A model generated the notes under the pieces. The model saw only the letters and a list, made by a program, of their open reading frames with translations. It was not told where the DNA came from and did no database searches. This document shows, in pieces, positions 43,790 to 52,815 of a DNA stretch of 64,000 nucleotides (position 1 is the first letter of the stretch; each line of letters starts with the position of its first letter). This DNA comes from Microvirga splendida (GTDB taxonomy: Bacteria; Pseudomonadota; Alphaproteobacteria; Rhizobiales; Beijerinckiaceae): the NCBI RefSeq assembly GCF_016427565.1, contig NZ_JAELXT010000011.1:1-64000 (forward strand). The letters run 5' to 3'. The position numbers were made by a program, and so were the translations under genes.

Positions 43790-44104
43790 ATGCGTAAACT
43801 TGCTATCGGGCTTTCCGCATCCGCTCTCTGTATCATACCTTATCTTGCTGTGGCCCAGGAAGGTACGGCTGCGGGTGCTGCAAGCGGTGCGGTCACCGGC
43901 GCGGTCGCGGGCGGATCCGAAGGCGCCGTGATCGGTGCGGGAACTGGCGGCATCGCAGGCGGAACTGCCGAGCAGAACGCCAGGACGCAATCGGGCTCGA
44001 ATGCAGCCGTGATCCCAAGCGCTTCCGCCACCGCCTCCGTCCGCCAGCGCACCTGCAGCGTGGACATTCGGGGCAACCAATCCTGCACCGAGGTCGTTCG
44101 TTAA
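43790..44104 (+). CDS. Exported glycine-zipper protein, probable stress gene
   Basis: A 104-residue protein starting MRKLAIGLSASALCIIPYLA with a cut after AVAQ. A glycine-zipper block (AAGAASGAVTGAVAGGSEGA; VIGAGTGGIAGG) and a C-terminal pair of cysteines (RTCSVDIRGNQSCTEVV) follow. GAAGGA is a good ribosome site, and an EcfG-like promoter lies upstream. An earlier in-frame start at 43775 is less likely. It is closed by a perfect hairpin at 44121. The function is unknown; membrane-surface association is likely. Confidence 0.8.
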   Translation: MRKLAIGLSASALCIIPYLAVAQEGTAAGAASGAVTGAVAGGSEGAVIGAGTGGIAGGTAEQNARTQSGSNAAVIPSASATASVRQRTCSVDIRGNQSCTEVVR

Positions 44105-44120
44105 GCAGCGCCAGGAGCGG

Positions 44121-44165
44121 GCATGCAAAAGCCCGCCTGAACGTTTCAGGCGGGCTTTTGCATGC
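44121..44165. terminator. Perfect 21-bp hairpin, bidirectional terminator
   Basis: Arms at 44121-44141 and 44145-44165 are perfectly complementary, with a CGT loop. AAAA and TTTT flank the GC core (AGCCCGCCTGAA / TTCAGGCGGGCT), so it can terminate both the glycine-zipper gene and the small minus-strand ORF that converges on it. Confidence 0.88.
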
Positions 44166-44217
44166 CTGTCGGCAGGACCAGAGCAGTATTCGCCGCAAGT
44201 AATGAACTGCTTCTCCT

Positions 44218-44295
44218 TCAATGCACGAATAGCCAGCCTACCGTTGCAAGCGGGAATACCGTACCGAGAATAAAACAGATAACATCCGAGGTCAT
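44218..44295 (-). CDS. 25-residue single-span membrane microprotein
   Basis: Too short for normal gene finding. It starts at the ATG at 44295, behind GGAGGGAAGTCAA, one of the strongest ribosome sites in the window. The peptide reads MTSDVICFILGTVFPLATVG followed by WLFVH, one hydrophobic span. It ends 53 bases before the shared perfect terminator. An EcfG-like element (GGAAC-N16-TGTT, 44320-44344) lies upstream. Function unknown. Confidence 0.6.
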   Translation of the reverse strand: MTSDVICFILGTVFPLATVGWLFVH

Positions 44296-44319
44296 TTGAC
44301 TTCCCTCCATACCAATAAC

Positions 44320-44344
44320 AACAAGGGATAGCTCAGAACGTTCC
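44320..44344 (-). promoter_or_regulatory. Weak EcfG-like promoter for the 25-residue ORF
   Basis: On the minus strand GGAAC (44340-44344), 16 bases and TGTT (44320-44323), one mismatch to the CGTT -10 box. It lies 25 bases upstream of the small ORF start. Confidence 0.35.
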
Positions 44345-44488
44345 ATCCTATCTGGGTACAAATTCTTCATGTATGACCAAGCTATATCGTGCTAATCCAT
44401 GTTTTCTTAGCGATTGTGCTCAGGGCAGCTGGCGGAACCGAGCTTCGCCGTTTCCATTGTCAAAGCGGACGTGGAGACGCCGTAAACG

Positions 44489-45571
44489 ATGAATGACCTG
44501 GACCGTTCCCAGAGAGGGCTCATGCGAGATGCGGAATTCATCCGCAAGGTCCTGATCGCACTCGGCTTGCTGGCGTTTGCTCTCGTCCTGTGGAAGCTCT
44601 CGGACGTTCTGCTGCTCGCCTTCGGAGCCGTTCTCGTAGCCATCATCCTGCATGCCGCAGCCGACGCCTTGGTGCGGTATCTGCGCGTTCCCGACCGCTG
44701 GGGCCTCACTGTGGCCGGCCTGCTCATCTTCGTGGCCTTCATCGGCCTCGCTGCGCTGTTCGGAACCCAGGTCCGCGCGCAGTTTTCCAATGTCGTCGAG
44801 CGCCTTCCCTTCGCCGTCGACAACTTTGCCAAGAATCTCGGCCTCGGATCCGTCAGCGACGAAATTTCGGAGATGGTGTCCGATGCCCCTACGGGCGGGC
44901 TTGCTTCGCGCATCGCAGGAATCGGCGGGGCCATTCTCAACGGGATTGCCAACTTCCTGCTGGTGGTGATCGCAGGCCTGTACATCGCAGCGGATCCCCG
45001 GTTGTACACGCGCGGTCTGGTCAAGCTCTTTCCCAAACACCAGCATGAGCGGGTGGAGTCTTCGCTTGACGCCTCGGGCCAGGTCCTGCGGCTGTGGCTG
45101 ACCTCGCAGCTTATCGCCATGACCTGCGTGGCGCTGCTCTCGATGGGAGCATATTGGCTGATCGGCCTGCCGTCGCCCATTGGTCTTGGCCTCATTGCCG
45201 GCGTTATGGACTTCATCCCGTTTCTCGGCCCGATCTTGGGAGCGTTGCCGGCAGTTCTGATTGCCTTCACCGTCAGCGGAGAAGCCGCGCTCTGGACAAT
45301 CCTCGCCGTTCTAGTGATCCAGCAGATCGAGGGCAACGTCATCCAGCCCATTGTCGCCCAAAGCGTGATCAGCGTTCCGCCGGCGATGGCGCTGTTCGCC
45401 ATCCTGGTCGGCAGCATCCTGTTCGGAACGCTCGGCCTGATCTTCGGCTTCCCCTTGGCGATCGTCACCTATGTGCTGGTGAAGAAGCTCTATGTGCGGG
45501 AGACCCTTGGCGAGGAAACGGAGGTTCCGGGCGAGGACAATGGCGACAGCCCGCAAAAGGTGCAGTCCTAA
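44489..45571 (+). CDS. AI-2E family transporter / PerM-like permease
   Basis: A 360-residue multi-span inner-membrane protein of the AI-2E (UPF0118) family. Segments VLIALGLLAFALVLWKLSDV, VAGLLIFVAFIGLAALFG, GLPSPIGLGLIAGVMDFIPF and LGPILGALPAVLIAFTVSG-like stretches are visible, as is the family pattern LVIQQIEGNVIQPIVAQSVI near residue 285. Substrates vary (autoinducer export, sodium/proton exchange). It is probably a single-gene unit. Confidence 0.9.
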   Translation: MNDLDRSQRGLMRDAEFIRKVLIALGLLAFALVLWKLSDVLLLAFGAVLVAIILHAAADALVRYLRVPDRWGLTVAGLLIFVAFIGLAALFGTQVRAQFSNVVERLPFAVDNFAKNLGLGSVSDEISEMVSDAPTGGLASRIAGIGGAILNGIANFLLVVIAGLYIAADPRLYTRGLVKLFPKHQHERVESSLDASGQVLRLWLTSQLIAMTCVALLSMGAYWLIGLPSPIGLGLIAGVMDFIPFLGPILGALPAVLIAFTVSGEAALWTILAVLVIQQIEGNVIQPIVAQSVISVPPAMALFAILVGSILFGTLGLIFGFPLAIVTYVLVKKLYVRETLGEETEVPGEDNGDSPQKVQS

Positions 45572-45592
45572 CCCAGCGTAGGGCTACCCGCC

Positions 45593-46087
45593 TCAGTCCT
45601 CAGGATTCTCCATCGGCCAGTCGGTGATGCGCTCCAGGAGCTCGGCGATGCTGAAGTTCTCCTCGGGGCCCGCCACCCGGTCGCGGACGGAGATGCCCGC
45701 CGCATGGACGGTTTCCGGGTCACCGGAGACGAGCGGGTGCCACCAGTAGAGGTCCCGGCCTTCCGCCAGCAGGCGATAGGCGCAGGTCTGCGGCAGCCAG
45801 GAGAGGTCCCGGACCGCCTGAGGGGTCAGGCGCACGCAATCGGCCACCTTGGCCTGGCGGTTCGGATAATCGCGGCAGCGGCAGGTCTGGTCGTCGAGGA
45901 GGGTGCAGCCCACATTGGTGTACATCACCTCGGCCGTGTCCTCGTCCTCCAGCTTGACGAGGCAGCAGCGGCCGCAGCCGTCGCACAGACTCTCCCATTC
46001 CTCGAGACTCATGGTTTCGAGGGATTTCACGCGCCAGAAGGGTTGCTCCTCCGGCTGAGGCTGGATCGCGGGTGCGGCATTTGGCAT
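45593..46087 (-). CDS. YcgN/UPF0260 cysteine-cluster protein
   Basis: A 164-residue cytoplasmic protein with the [14 protein letters not shown] cluster near residue 36, followed by conserved cysteines ([26 protein letters not shown]), as in the CxxCxxCC metal-binding family. The C-terminal [20 protein letters not shown] is also family-typical. The exact function is unknown. It is divergent from the penicillin-binding protein gene. Confidence 0.92.
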   Translation of the reverse strand: MPNAAPAIQPQPEEQPFWRVKSLETMSLEEWESLCDGCGRCCLVKLEDEDTAEVMYTNVGCTLLDDQTCRCRDYPNRQAKVADCVRLTPQAVRDLSWLPQTCAYRLLAEGRDLYWWHPLVSGDPETVHAAGISVRDRVAGPEENFSIAELLERITDWPMENPED

Positions 46088-46113
46088 GTGGGCGCTTTGA
46101 CGTCTCTTTGAGG

Positions 46114-46138
46114 CGGTTTAAAGGAAAGTGCTAAACCG
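46114..46138. promoter_or_regulatory. Inverted repeat between ycgN-like and PBP genes
   Basis: CGGTTTA and TAAACCG are separated by 11 bases, 27 bases upstream of the YcgN start and 124 upstream of the PBP start. It is a possible operator for either divergent gene. Confidence 0.3.
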
Positions 46139-46261
46139 CACGTCCGGCAGCCTTTTACCCCCTAAGAGGTAAATCTCCGTGAACCTACAAACAAGGTTCT
46201 GAGTTATATATCAGCCTCGCCACGCTTCAGCGTTGCCGCTAGGCAACCGAACGACCATAAT

Positions 46262-48514
46262 ATGAGCCAGGTCAGGACGCCTGACCCGCCCCGAAGGACC
46301 GCCGTGAGCCAGCAGCCTCCCCTCCCGTTCATGACACGGATCAAACGTGCCTCGCTCGCGTTCGATGCCTGGCTCAACTCGGCCCTGTTCCAGGGGCGCC
46401 GCGGGTTGGCGAGCGGGTGGGAATGGTATTCGGAACGGATGAAGTGCCTGCGGTTTCGCGGCGCTCCCCGCGTTATCCTCGACCTGACGAGCGAGGCGAC
46501 CACCCTCGGCGCGGTTGGCGCCGTAGTCATGCTGGCGCTTGCCCTCCCGGCCTTCCGGGAGACCGAGGACGATTGGCTGAAGACCCAGGACCTCGCCGTC
46601 ACCTTCCTCGACCGCTACGGCCAGGAGGTCGGGCGGCGCGGCCTGCACCTCGACGATTCCTACAAGCTCGAGGATTTCCCGGATCATCTGATCAAAGCGG
46701 CACTGGCGACCGAAGATCGTCGATTCTACGATCACTGGGGCATCGATCCCATCGGCACCTTCCGCGCCCTCCTGGTCAATGCCCAGGGCGGCGGCGTGGT
46801 CCAGGGCGGCTCCTCCATCACCCAGCAGCTGGCGAAGAACCTCTTCCTGACCAACGAGCGCTCCCTCGAGCGCAAGATCAAAGAAGCGTTTCTGGCAATC
46901 TGGCTCGAGTTTCACCTCACCAAGGACGAGATCCTCAAGCTTTATCTCGACCGCGCCTACATGGGCGGCGGCGCCCACGGTGCCGTGGCGGCAGCGGATT
47001 ACTATTTCGGCAAGCCGGCCAAGGACCTGACCTTGGCGGAATCCGCCATGCTGGCCGGCCTTTTCAAGGCTCCGACCAAGTATGCCCCGCACATCAACCT
47101 GCCAGCGGCCCGCGCCCGTGCGAACGAGGTGCTGCGCAACATGGTCGAAGCCGGTTTCCTCACCGAGGGCCAGATCCAGATCGCCCGGCGCAATCCGGCC
47201 ACCCCCGTCAACCGCGAGCGCGAGACAACGCCGGACTTCTATCTCGACTGGGCCTTCGAACAGGTGAAGCTCCAAGCCTCGCAGAAGAAGTTCGGCAATG
47301 AGCGCGTGCTGATCGTGAAGACGCCCCTCGATACGAACCTCCAGCGCCATGCGGAGCAGACCCTCGAAAACATGCTTCGCCAGCACGGGCGCCAGTATAA
47401 GGCAGGCCAGGGCGCCCTCGTGGTCATGGATGTCGACGGCGCCGTCCGCGCCATCGTCGGCGGTCGCGATTACGGACAGAGCCAGTTCAATCGCGCCACC
47501 GGCGGCCTGCGCCAGCCGGGATCATCGTTCAAGCCCTTCGTGTATGCGGCCGCGATGACCACCAACCCGAAGCTGCGGCCGAATTCCACCGTGGTCGACA
47601 AGCCGATCTGCCTCGGAAACTGGTGCCCGCAGAACTACGGCCGCTCCTTCTCGGGATCGATGTCGCTCACTTCGGCCCTGGCGCGCTCGATCAACTCCAT
47701 CCCGGTGCGGATGTCGCTCGAGATCGGCAAGGGCAACGCCAAGGCGGGCCGCGCCGTCATTGTCGATACGGCCAAGCGTATGGGCATCACCCATCCGCTC
47801 ACGGATTCAAGCTCGCTTCCGATCGGCGCCGCCGAAGTCACCGTCATCGACATGGCCGCCGCCTATGCGGTCTTCGCCAATGGCGGCAGACGTGCCGATC
47901 CCTATGCAGCCTGGGAGGTGCGAAACTCCTCCGGCGAGGTCATCTTTCGCCGCGACCGGGACACCCCGCCCAAGCAGGTGCTCGACACCCGCGTGGTCAA
48001 CGACATGAACTTCATGCTCAACAAGGTCGTCGAAGAAGGCACGGGCAAGCGATCCGCTCTCGATGGCATCAAGACCGCAGGCAAGACCGGCACCACCAAC
48101 GGCTACAAGGATGCCTGGTTTGTCGGCTATTCCGGCAATCTCTCTGCCGCGGTCTGGTACGGCAACGACGATTCGAAGCCCATGAACGATATGACGGGCG
48201 GAAGCCTTCCGGCCATGACCTGGAAAGAGGTCATGGCGGTAGCGCACCAGAACCTGGAAATCCGGCCGCTCCCCGGCGTGGATACAGGGAACCAGGAGCG
48301 TCCGGTTGCCTCGAAGCGCCAGGATGCGGATCAGGCACAGGCACCCTCGCAGACCTTCCTGGCCGGCACTCTGTCGCGCAAGTCCTATGAGGTTCTCGGC
48401 GGGATCGGCACCCTCTTCCAGTCGGTGGACCGCTCCGTCACGACCGGCAAGGCTCCGGAAATGCCGCGCAGCTCGGCGGCCGTGAATACCCCTCGCCAAG
48501 TCGCCATGCCCTGA
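46262..48514 (+). CDS. Class A penicillin-binding protein (PBP1A-type transglycosylase/transpeptidase)
   Basis: A 750-residue bifunctional peptidoglycan synthase. A membrane anchor lies near residues 80-100. The GT51 domain has its catalytic Glu in ATEDRRFYDHWGIDP near 150, plus QGGSSITQQLAKNLFL and RKIKEAFLAIWLE. The transpeptidase domain has SSFKPF (active Ser near 421), SINS near 476 and KTGTTNGYKDAW near 608. Alphaproteobacterial PBP1 forms of this kind act in side-wall growth. The N-terminal cytoplasmic tail is long for the family. Confidence 0.93.
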   Translation: MSQVRTPDPPRRTAVSQQPPLPFMTRIKRASLAFDAWLNSALFQGRRGLASGWEWYSERMKCLRFRGAPRVILDLTSEATTLGAVGAVVMLALALPAFRETEDDWLKTQDLAVTFLDRYGQEVGRRGLHLDDSYKLEDFPDHLIKAALATEDRRFYDHWGIDPIGTFRALLVNAQGGGVVQGGSSITQQLAKNLFLTNERSLERKIKEAFLAIWLEFHLTKDEILKLYLDRAYMGGGAHGAVAAADYYFGKPAKDLTLAESAMLAGLFKAPTKYAPHINLPAARARANEVLRNMVEAGFLTEGQIQIARRNPATPVNRERETTPDFYLDWAFEQVKLQASQKKFGNERVLIVKTPLDTNLQRHAEQTLENMLRQHGRQYKAGQGALVVMDVDGAVRAIVGGRDYGQSQFNRATGGLRQPGSSFKPFVYAAAMTTNPKLRPNSTVVDKPICLGNWCPQNYGRSFSGSMSLTSALARSINSIPVRMSLEIGKGNAKAGRAVIVDTAKRMGITHPLTDSSSLPIGAAEVTVIDMAAAYAVFANGGRRADPYAAWEVRNSSGEVIFRRDRDTPPKQVLDTRVVNDMNFMLNKVVEEGTGKRSALDGIKTAGKTGTTNGYKDAWFVGYSGNLSAAVWYGNDDSKPMNDMTGGSLPAMTWKEVMAVAHQNLEIRPLPGVDTGNQERPVASKRQDADQAQAPSQTFLAGTLSRKSYEVLGGIGTLFQSVDRSVTTGKAPEMPRSSAAVNTPRQVAMP

Positions 48515-48516
48515 TC

Positions 48517-49185
48517 ATGCAGAGTGAGGCTCTCTTGACGAACGCCCCTGCGGCCGCTTCGATGCGCGCCTCATCGAGGCCATCCCTGTCCGTGTCCATC
48601 CGCCGAGTCCCCACAGCCATCCTGGTCGTCTACACGCTGCTTCTGGCGCTGGGGCTCGGCCTGGGCTCGGCCTATTGGGCCATCAATGGCGCCCCGCCTT
48701 TCGGCGGCCTTCGGCTCGGTCCCTGGCAGGCATGGCCCAGGCTCGGCTCCCCTGAGGCCGATCCCTACATGCGCGCCATCATCGCGCGCCGGAGCGACGT
48801 TCCCTTCGCCACGGGTGAAGGGATCGGGTTCACGGCCAGCGTGGACAGTGACGGCAGGCTGCTCGACTCGGCCTGTTCCTACAGTATCGGGCCGAGCGCA
48901 CCCATCGCCCGTGTTTGGACCCTGACCCTTTATGACCAAGCCGGCCGCCTGCCAGTCACGGAACTCGGACGCGGGAACTTCACTTCGGCCGAGGTGTTGC
49001 GCGACACGCAAGACCGTTTCTCCATCGCCCTGTCCCGATCTGTGCAGCCCGGCAACTGGCTCCAGCTTCCCGCCGGAGGGGCCTTCACGCTGGTGCTGCG
49101 CCTCTACGACCCTCCGGGAGCCGCTGGCGCCAATCTCGAGGAAAGCGAAATGCCGGTCATCCAGCGGCTGGAGTGCGGCGCATGA
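48517..49185 (+). CDS. DUF1214 protein
   Basis: A 222-residue protein with one membrane anchor (TAILVVYTLLLALGLGLGSA). DUF1214 motifs follow: WAINGAPPFGGLRLGPWQAW, DPYMRAIIARRSDVPFATG, ARVWTLTLYDQAGRLPV and NWLQLPAGGAFTLVLRLYD. Function unknown. A later ATG 15 codons in would shorten the cytoplasmic tail. It overlaps the next gene by 4 bases; DUF1214 and DUF1254 genes are commonly paired in this way. Confidence 0.88.
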   Translation: MQSEALLTNAPAAASMRASSRPSLSVSIRRVPTAILVVYTLLLALGLGLGSAYWAINGAPPFGGLRLGPWQAWPRLGSPEADPYMRAIIARRSDVPFATGEGIGFTASVDSDGRLLDSACSYSIGPSAPIARVWTLTLYDQAGRLPVTELGRGNFTSAEVLRDTQDRFSIALSRSVQPGNWLQLPAGGAFTLVLRLYDPPGAAGANLEESEMPVIQRLECGA

Positions 49186-49745
49186 GGGGATTCGGCCGTT
49201 TCGTCATCGCTACCCTCTGCGGCCTCGTCATAGCCCTGGGTGTGCACATCGCGGCCATCCTGGCCAGCCCCTATCTGGCCGATCAGGATGCCTTCTCCAA
49301 GGTCCAGGCGACCCTCACCGCCGACAAGGCGCAGATCATCAGCGCTCCCGGCGGCGCGAATACCTGGCTGCCTGCTCCCGATCCAGCCACGGCAGTGGCA
49401 ACCTGCGCCTTCGACCTGCGGAACGGGCCGATGCGGGTTGCAGCCCGCACGGGCTCGCTCCCTCTCTCCTTCTCGTTCCACAAGGAGACGGGCGGCGTGT
49501 TCTTCGCCGTGACGGATCGAGCCGCCGTGCGCGGCGAGCTTGAGATCGTTGCCATGACGGCGCGCCAGCTCGACGAGGCCAGGGCCGCCGAGGACGAGAA
49601 CGACCCGTCCCGCGACGTGAGGATCGTTGCCCCTGAATTGCAGGGCTTCGTGATCGTGCGCGTCGTCGCACCCGCACCCAGTCTGCGGCCCCAGGCAGAA
49701 GAGATGGCGAAGGCGGTTTCCTGCACGGCTGAGCAGGACGCCTGA
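49182..49745 (+). CDS. DUF1254-type membrane-anchored protein
   Basis: A 187-residue protein with an N-terminal membrane segment (FVIATLCGLVIALGVHIAAI) and a periplasmic domain (DQDAFSKVQATLTADKAQII; AFDLRNGPMRVAARTGSLPL; FSFHKETGGVFFAVTDRAAV). It is shorter than classical DUF1254 proteins but matches the partner form found beside DUF1214. It starts at ATG 49182, coupled to the DUF1214 stop. Function unknown. Confidence 0.8.
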   Translation: MRGFGRFVIATLCGLVIALGVHIAAILASPYLADQDAFSKVQATLTADKAQIISAPGGANTWLPAPDPATAVATCAFDLRNGPMRVAARTGSLPLSFSFHKETGGVFFAVTDRAAVRGELEIVAMTARQLDEARAAEDENDPSRDVRIVAPELQGFVIVRVVAPAPSLRPQAEEMAKAVSCTAEQDA

Positions 49746-49750
49746 CGTTC

Positions 49751-50248
49751 ATGCCCTGGCGGCCGATGACCCCGCAGGACCTGGGCGAGGTTCAGGCTCT
49801 GGCGGACAGGATCCATGTGAGCCACCCGGAGGATCCGGAAGTCCTGGCCGAGCGGCAGAGCCTCTATCCGCAGGGCTGCTTCGTTCTGACCGAGGCTGAA
49901 CGCGCCATCGGCTATGCCCTCACCCATCCCTGGCGCTTCGCGGAGCCGCCGCCCTTGAACCGGCTTCTCGGCGCAGTCCCGTCCCCGGCTACGACCTATT
50001 ACATTCATGATGTCGCCCTGCTGCCCGATGCGCGGGGCAAAGGCTATGCCGCGCAGATCACGGACCGGCTGGTGGCCCATGCGCGCGAGGCAGGCTTCAG
50101 CAACCTGTCGCTGGTCGCCGTCAACAAATCGCAAGTCTTCTGGGAAAAGGCGGGCTTTCGCGTAATCGCTATTCCGGGCCTGGGGGCAAAGCTCGCAAGC
50201 TATGGACCGGATGCGGTGCTGATGGTGCGCGACGTGACCAGCCTCTAA
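49751..50248 (+). CDS. GNAT family N-acetyltransferase
   Basis: A 165-residue acetyltransferase with the acetyl-CoA-binding motif ALLPDARGKGYAAQITDRLV near residue 92 and the substrate-side YYIHDVALLP strand. The C-terminal FWEKAGFRVI loop is typical. The substrate is unknown. It lies 5 bases after the DUF1254 gene and is probably in the same transcript. Confidence 0.88.
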   Translation: MPWRPMTPQDLGEVQALADRIHVSHPEDPEVLAERQSLYPQGCFVLTEAERAIGYALTHPWRFAEPPPLNRLLGAVPSPATTYYIHDVALLPDARGKGYAAQITDRLVAHAREAGFSNLSLVAVNKSQVFWEKAGFRVIAIPGLGAKLASYGPDAVLMVRDVTSL

Positions 50249-50285
50249 CGACGCCTAACGGCGCTACTTCGGCAAAAAAGATTAA

Positions 50286-50489
50286 TCAAGAACGGCGACG
50301 GCCGGGACCTTTGGAGGCGAAGGGGCGGGAGGGACCTGGATTGGACGCCGGCCTCTCGTAGCGGACGCCCGTGAAGAGCAGGATCTCGCCTCTGGGCTCG
50401 TCAGCCGGCAGATGCGGACGCGCCGGCCGCTCGGTAACATTCGGGAATGCGATCACCACTCCTGGCGATCTCGTCCAGACGTCTTGCAT
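50286..50489 (-). CDS. 67-residue conserved-looking small protein
   Basis: Starts MQDVWTRSPGVVIAFPNVTE behind AGGAGG, a very strong ribosome site. A middle segment EPRGEILLFTGVRYER followed by an Arg/Pro tail (FASKGPGRRRS) resembles small cytoplasmic proteins of Rhizobiales, as I remember them. No known domain. It stands alone between genes on the other strand. Confidence 0.65.
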   Translation of the reverse strand: MQDVWTRSPGVVIAFPNVTERPARPHLPADEPRGEILLFTGVRYERPASNPGPSRPFASKGPGRRRS

Positions 50490-50740
50490 GCTGCCCTCCT
50501 CTTCTACGGTGCCACTGGTTGCCTCGACGACTGACTCACAAAAAGAGACTCATGGTTAACAGATGGTTTCCGCCGGGCTCCGTCATGCTGAAAAATGCCG
50601 GGCCTGACATGAAAACAACATTCACGGCTGCGCTTATGTTCCGGTTGGAATCGATCACATTCCGTGCAGCGGCCTCCCGTTAAAGATGCGCTAAGATGCG
50701 CCCTCTAGCTTTTGAGCAGTTGCGTTGAAGCGAGTTGCGT

Positions 50741-51760
50741 ATGACGTCCTCCTCGAACCCGGATCTGTGGTCGGGCCTGTCGGGCTTCGGATCCTCCGAG
50801 AGCGCAACGCCCGACATGCGCGCCGCCCTCCTGAAGGTGAACGCGGAGATGTTTGTCGCCGCGCCCGCCCGCGACAGGGAGAGCATTGAGACTTTCGAAG
50901 CACTCATGCTCGGCTCCCTGCCGCGCGCGGATGCGGCCACTCTCCTGGCGCTCGCCCGCATCCTCGCGCCCTGTGCCGATGCACCGCCACCCGTTCTCGA
51001 CTATCTCGTTCAGCATTGCCCGGAGGCACGATCCTTCGTGCTCCAGCACGCCACCCATCTCCCCGAGACGGTGAACCGCCGGCAGCTCGCAACGCCTGCA
51101 GGACGCCTGCGGCTCGCCGCCCGCTCCGATCTCGATCCCGCAACTGTCCGGAGGCTGCTGCTGCTCGGCGAGGAAGCTGTCGCGGAAACTCTTGCGGCCA
51201 ACCAGGCCGTTGCACCCGAGACGGGCTCGTTCAAGCTCCTGGTGCAGCGCGCACGCTGCCGGCCTGCTCTCGCCCGCATCCTTCTCAGGCGCGACGATCT
51301 TCCGACTGGCGACGAAGCGCTCCTGTATCTCGCGGCCGACACCGAGCGGCGCGCAGCGATCCGCGAACACGTCGCCGCCATGCTGGCCCGGCGACGCATC
51401 ACTCTGTCGTGCGTCCTCACCGAAGGGGATGTTGCAGAACTGCTGGCCGTCAGCCGGCGGGGCGATGCGGAGCGGCTGGAGGCACTTCTCTCGGCTCTGC
51501 TGGGGTTTCCGATCTCGACCGAATGGCGGGTGCTCGAACTCGGACGGCATCGTCTGCTCGCCCTCGCCTTGAAAGCACTCGGTCTGGACAGGAGGGATGC
51601 GACGCGGATTTTCCTGTGCCTCCACCCTGCCCTGTCCTATCCACTCTCGGCGATCAGGGAGCTGGTACGCGAAGTGCGGGACGTTCCCGGCCCGGTCGCG
51701 CTTGCGCTCGTCGAGGCGATCCTCGGAGTGCGGGTGCTGTCGCGAGAGCATCAGGCATGA
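50741..51760 (+). CDS. DUF2336 protein
   Basis: A 339-residue alpha-helical protein. The alphaproteobacterial DUF2336 pattern shows as repeated LLGSLPRADAATLLALARIL, CPEARSFVLQHATHLPETVN and ARSDLDPATVRRLLLLGEEA helices, giving a HEAT-like solenoid. Function unknown; some members carry receiver or sensory partners. It starts at ATG 50741; a TTG two codons upstream is possible. Confidence 0.82.
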   Translation: MTSSSNPDLWSGLSGFGSSESATPDMRAALLKVNAEMFVAAPARDRESIETFEALMLGSLPRADAATLLALARILAPCADAPPPVLDYLVQHCPEARSFVLQHATHLPETVNRRQLATPAGRLRLAARSDLDPATVRRLLLLGEEAVAETLAANQAVAPETGSFKLLVQRARCRPALARILLRRDDLPTGDEALLYLAADTERRAAIREHVAAMLARRRITLSCVLTEGDVAELLAVSRRGDAERLEALLSALLGFPISTEWRVLELGRHRLLALALKALGLDRRDATRIFLCLHPALSYPLSAIRELVREVRDVPGPVALALVEAILGVRVLSREHQA

Positions 51761-51869
51761 ACAGCCGGCGCACCGCCTGCGGATGCGGTGCCTCCGTTCA
51801 GAGGAGGATGCCTCCAGACCAAGGTTTCTGGTAGGATTTCTCATTCTGTCACATTGGCCGGAGGTTGGG

Positions 51870-52454
51870 ATGTTCCTGGAAACGATTGAGGAAGAGAACG
51901 CAACCGGCAGGGTCGCAGAGATCTACGAGCGGCAGAGGGAGCAGCTCGGATTCGTCATGGAAGCGACGAAATGCTTCACCGCCCGTCCCGACCTGCTGCC
52001 GATCTACACAGATTTCTCGGACAGGATCCGGGCCGGCTTTTCCCTTGGCCTGCGCGAATGGCGTTTGATCACGCTGATTGCCGCAAAGCACATCCCGTCG
52101 ACCTATTGTTCACAGGTCTACAGCAAGCAGCTCATCGCGGACCTCGGATCGAAGGACGCCGTCCTTGCGGTTCAGCACGACTTTCGAACGGCAGGGTTGT
52201 CGGCGAAGGACGTAGAGATGCTGTCCTATGCAGAGAAAGTCGCCACCGATGCGTCGCGTATTTCGCAATCCGACATCGACCGACTGCGGTCAGCAGGATT
52301 CTCGGACCGGCAGATTTGCGACATTGCTCTCTGCGCAACCTTTCGGTGCTTCGTCAGCCGGTTCTTCGACGCGGTCGGGGCCGGTACGGAAGCGGCCTTC
52401 ATCGACAGCGACGAAGAATTCCGATCGCAGATGACCGTCGGCAGGGCCCTCTGA
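51870..52454 (+). CDS. AhpD-like / carboxymuconolactone decarboxylase fold protein
   Basis: A 194-residue helical protein (TIEEENATGRVAEIYERQRE; LREWRLITLIAAKHIPSTYC; LSYAEKVATDASRISQSDID). The family's peroxidase CxxC is not present: the usual site reads STYCSQVYSK with one Cys. It is therefore not an obvious alkylhydroperoxidase; a non-redox or thiol-dependent role is open. The ATG at 51870 follows GGAGG. Confidence 0.8.
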   Translation: MFLETIEEENATGRVAEIYERQREQLGFVMEATKCFTARPDLLPIYTDFSDRIRAGFSLGLREWRLITLIAAKHIPSTYCSQVYSKQLIADLGSKDAVLAVQHDFRTAGLSAKDVEMLSYAEKVATDASRISQSDIDRLRSAGFSDRQICDIALCATFRCFVSRFFDAVGAGTEAAFIDSDEEFRSQMTVGRAL

Positions 52455-52473
52455 CAGGGATCGATCCGCGAAA

Positions 52474-52815
52474 CTAGTCGCCCGGCGCCAGATCCAGGAG
52501 ATGGCGGCCTTGCCTGTCGTCGACCTCGACGAGCCAGAGATCGGGATCGAAACGCAGTTCGCGGGTCATGCGCTCCTCCACGTCGAGGGGCATCACGCCC
52601 TGCAGGATGGGAGCGAAGAGTCGCTCGCCGCTGTCATCGAGGAATACCTGCGGCGCGGGGCCGTACAGGCTTGCAGTGCCGTCGAGATGATCGACCTTGA
52701 CGAAGATGGCTCCGGCCTCGGCCGCTCCACGCTTGCGCAGGGCAGCGTCGAGGCCTTCCACCGAGCAGCGGCGGAGATAAGCGGAGACCCAGAAGTCCGA
52801 GCGGAGGCGTGCCAC
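52474..52815 (-). CDS. DUF1491 protein
   Basis: A 113-residue protein starting MARLRSDFWVSAYLRRCSVE, the signature of DUF1491, followed by GAIFVKVDHLDGTASLYGP and DPDLWLVEVDDRQGRHLLD. Function unknown; widespread in alphaproteobacteria. Its ATG shares a base with the stop of the upstream peptidoglycan-binding gene. Confidence 0.92.
   Translation of the reverse strand: MARLRSDFWVSAYLRRCSVEGLDAALRKRGAAEAGAIFVKVDHLDGTASLYGPAPQVFLDDSGERLFAPILQGVMPLDVEERMTRELRFDPDLWLVEVDDRQGRHLLDLAPGD

Noticed and set aside
44440-44465. GGAAC ... CGTT upstream of the AI-2E transporter, considered as an EcfG promoter
   Set aside because: The spacer is only 10 bases, far from the required 16-17.
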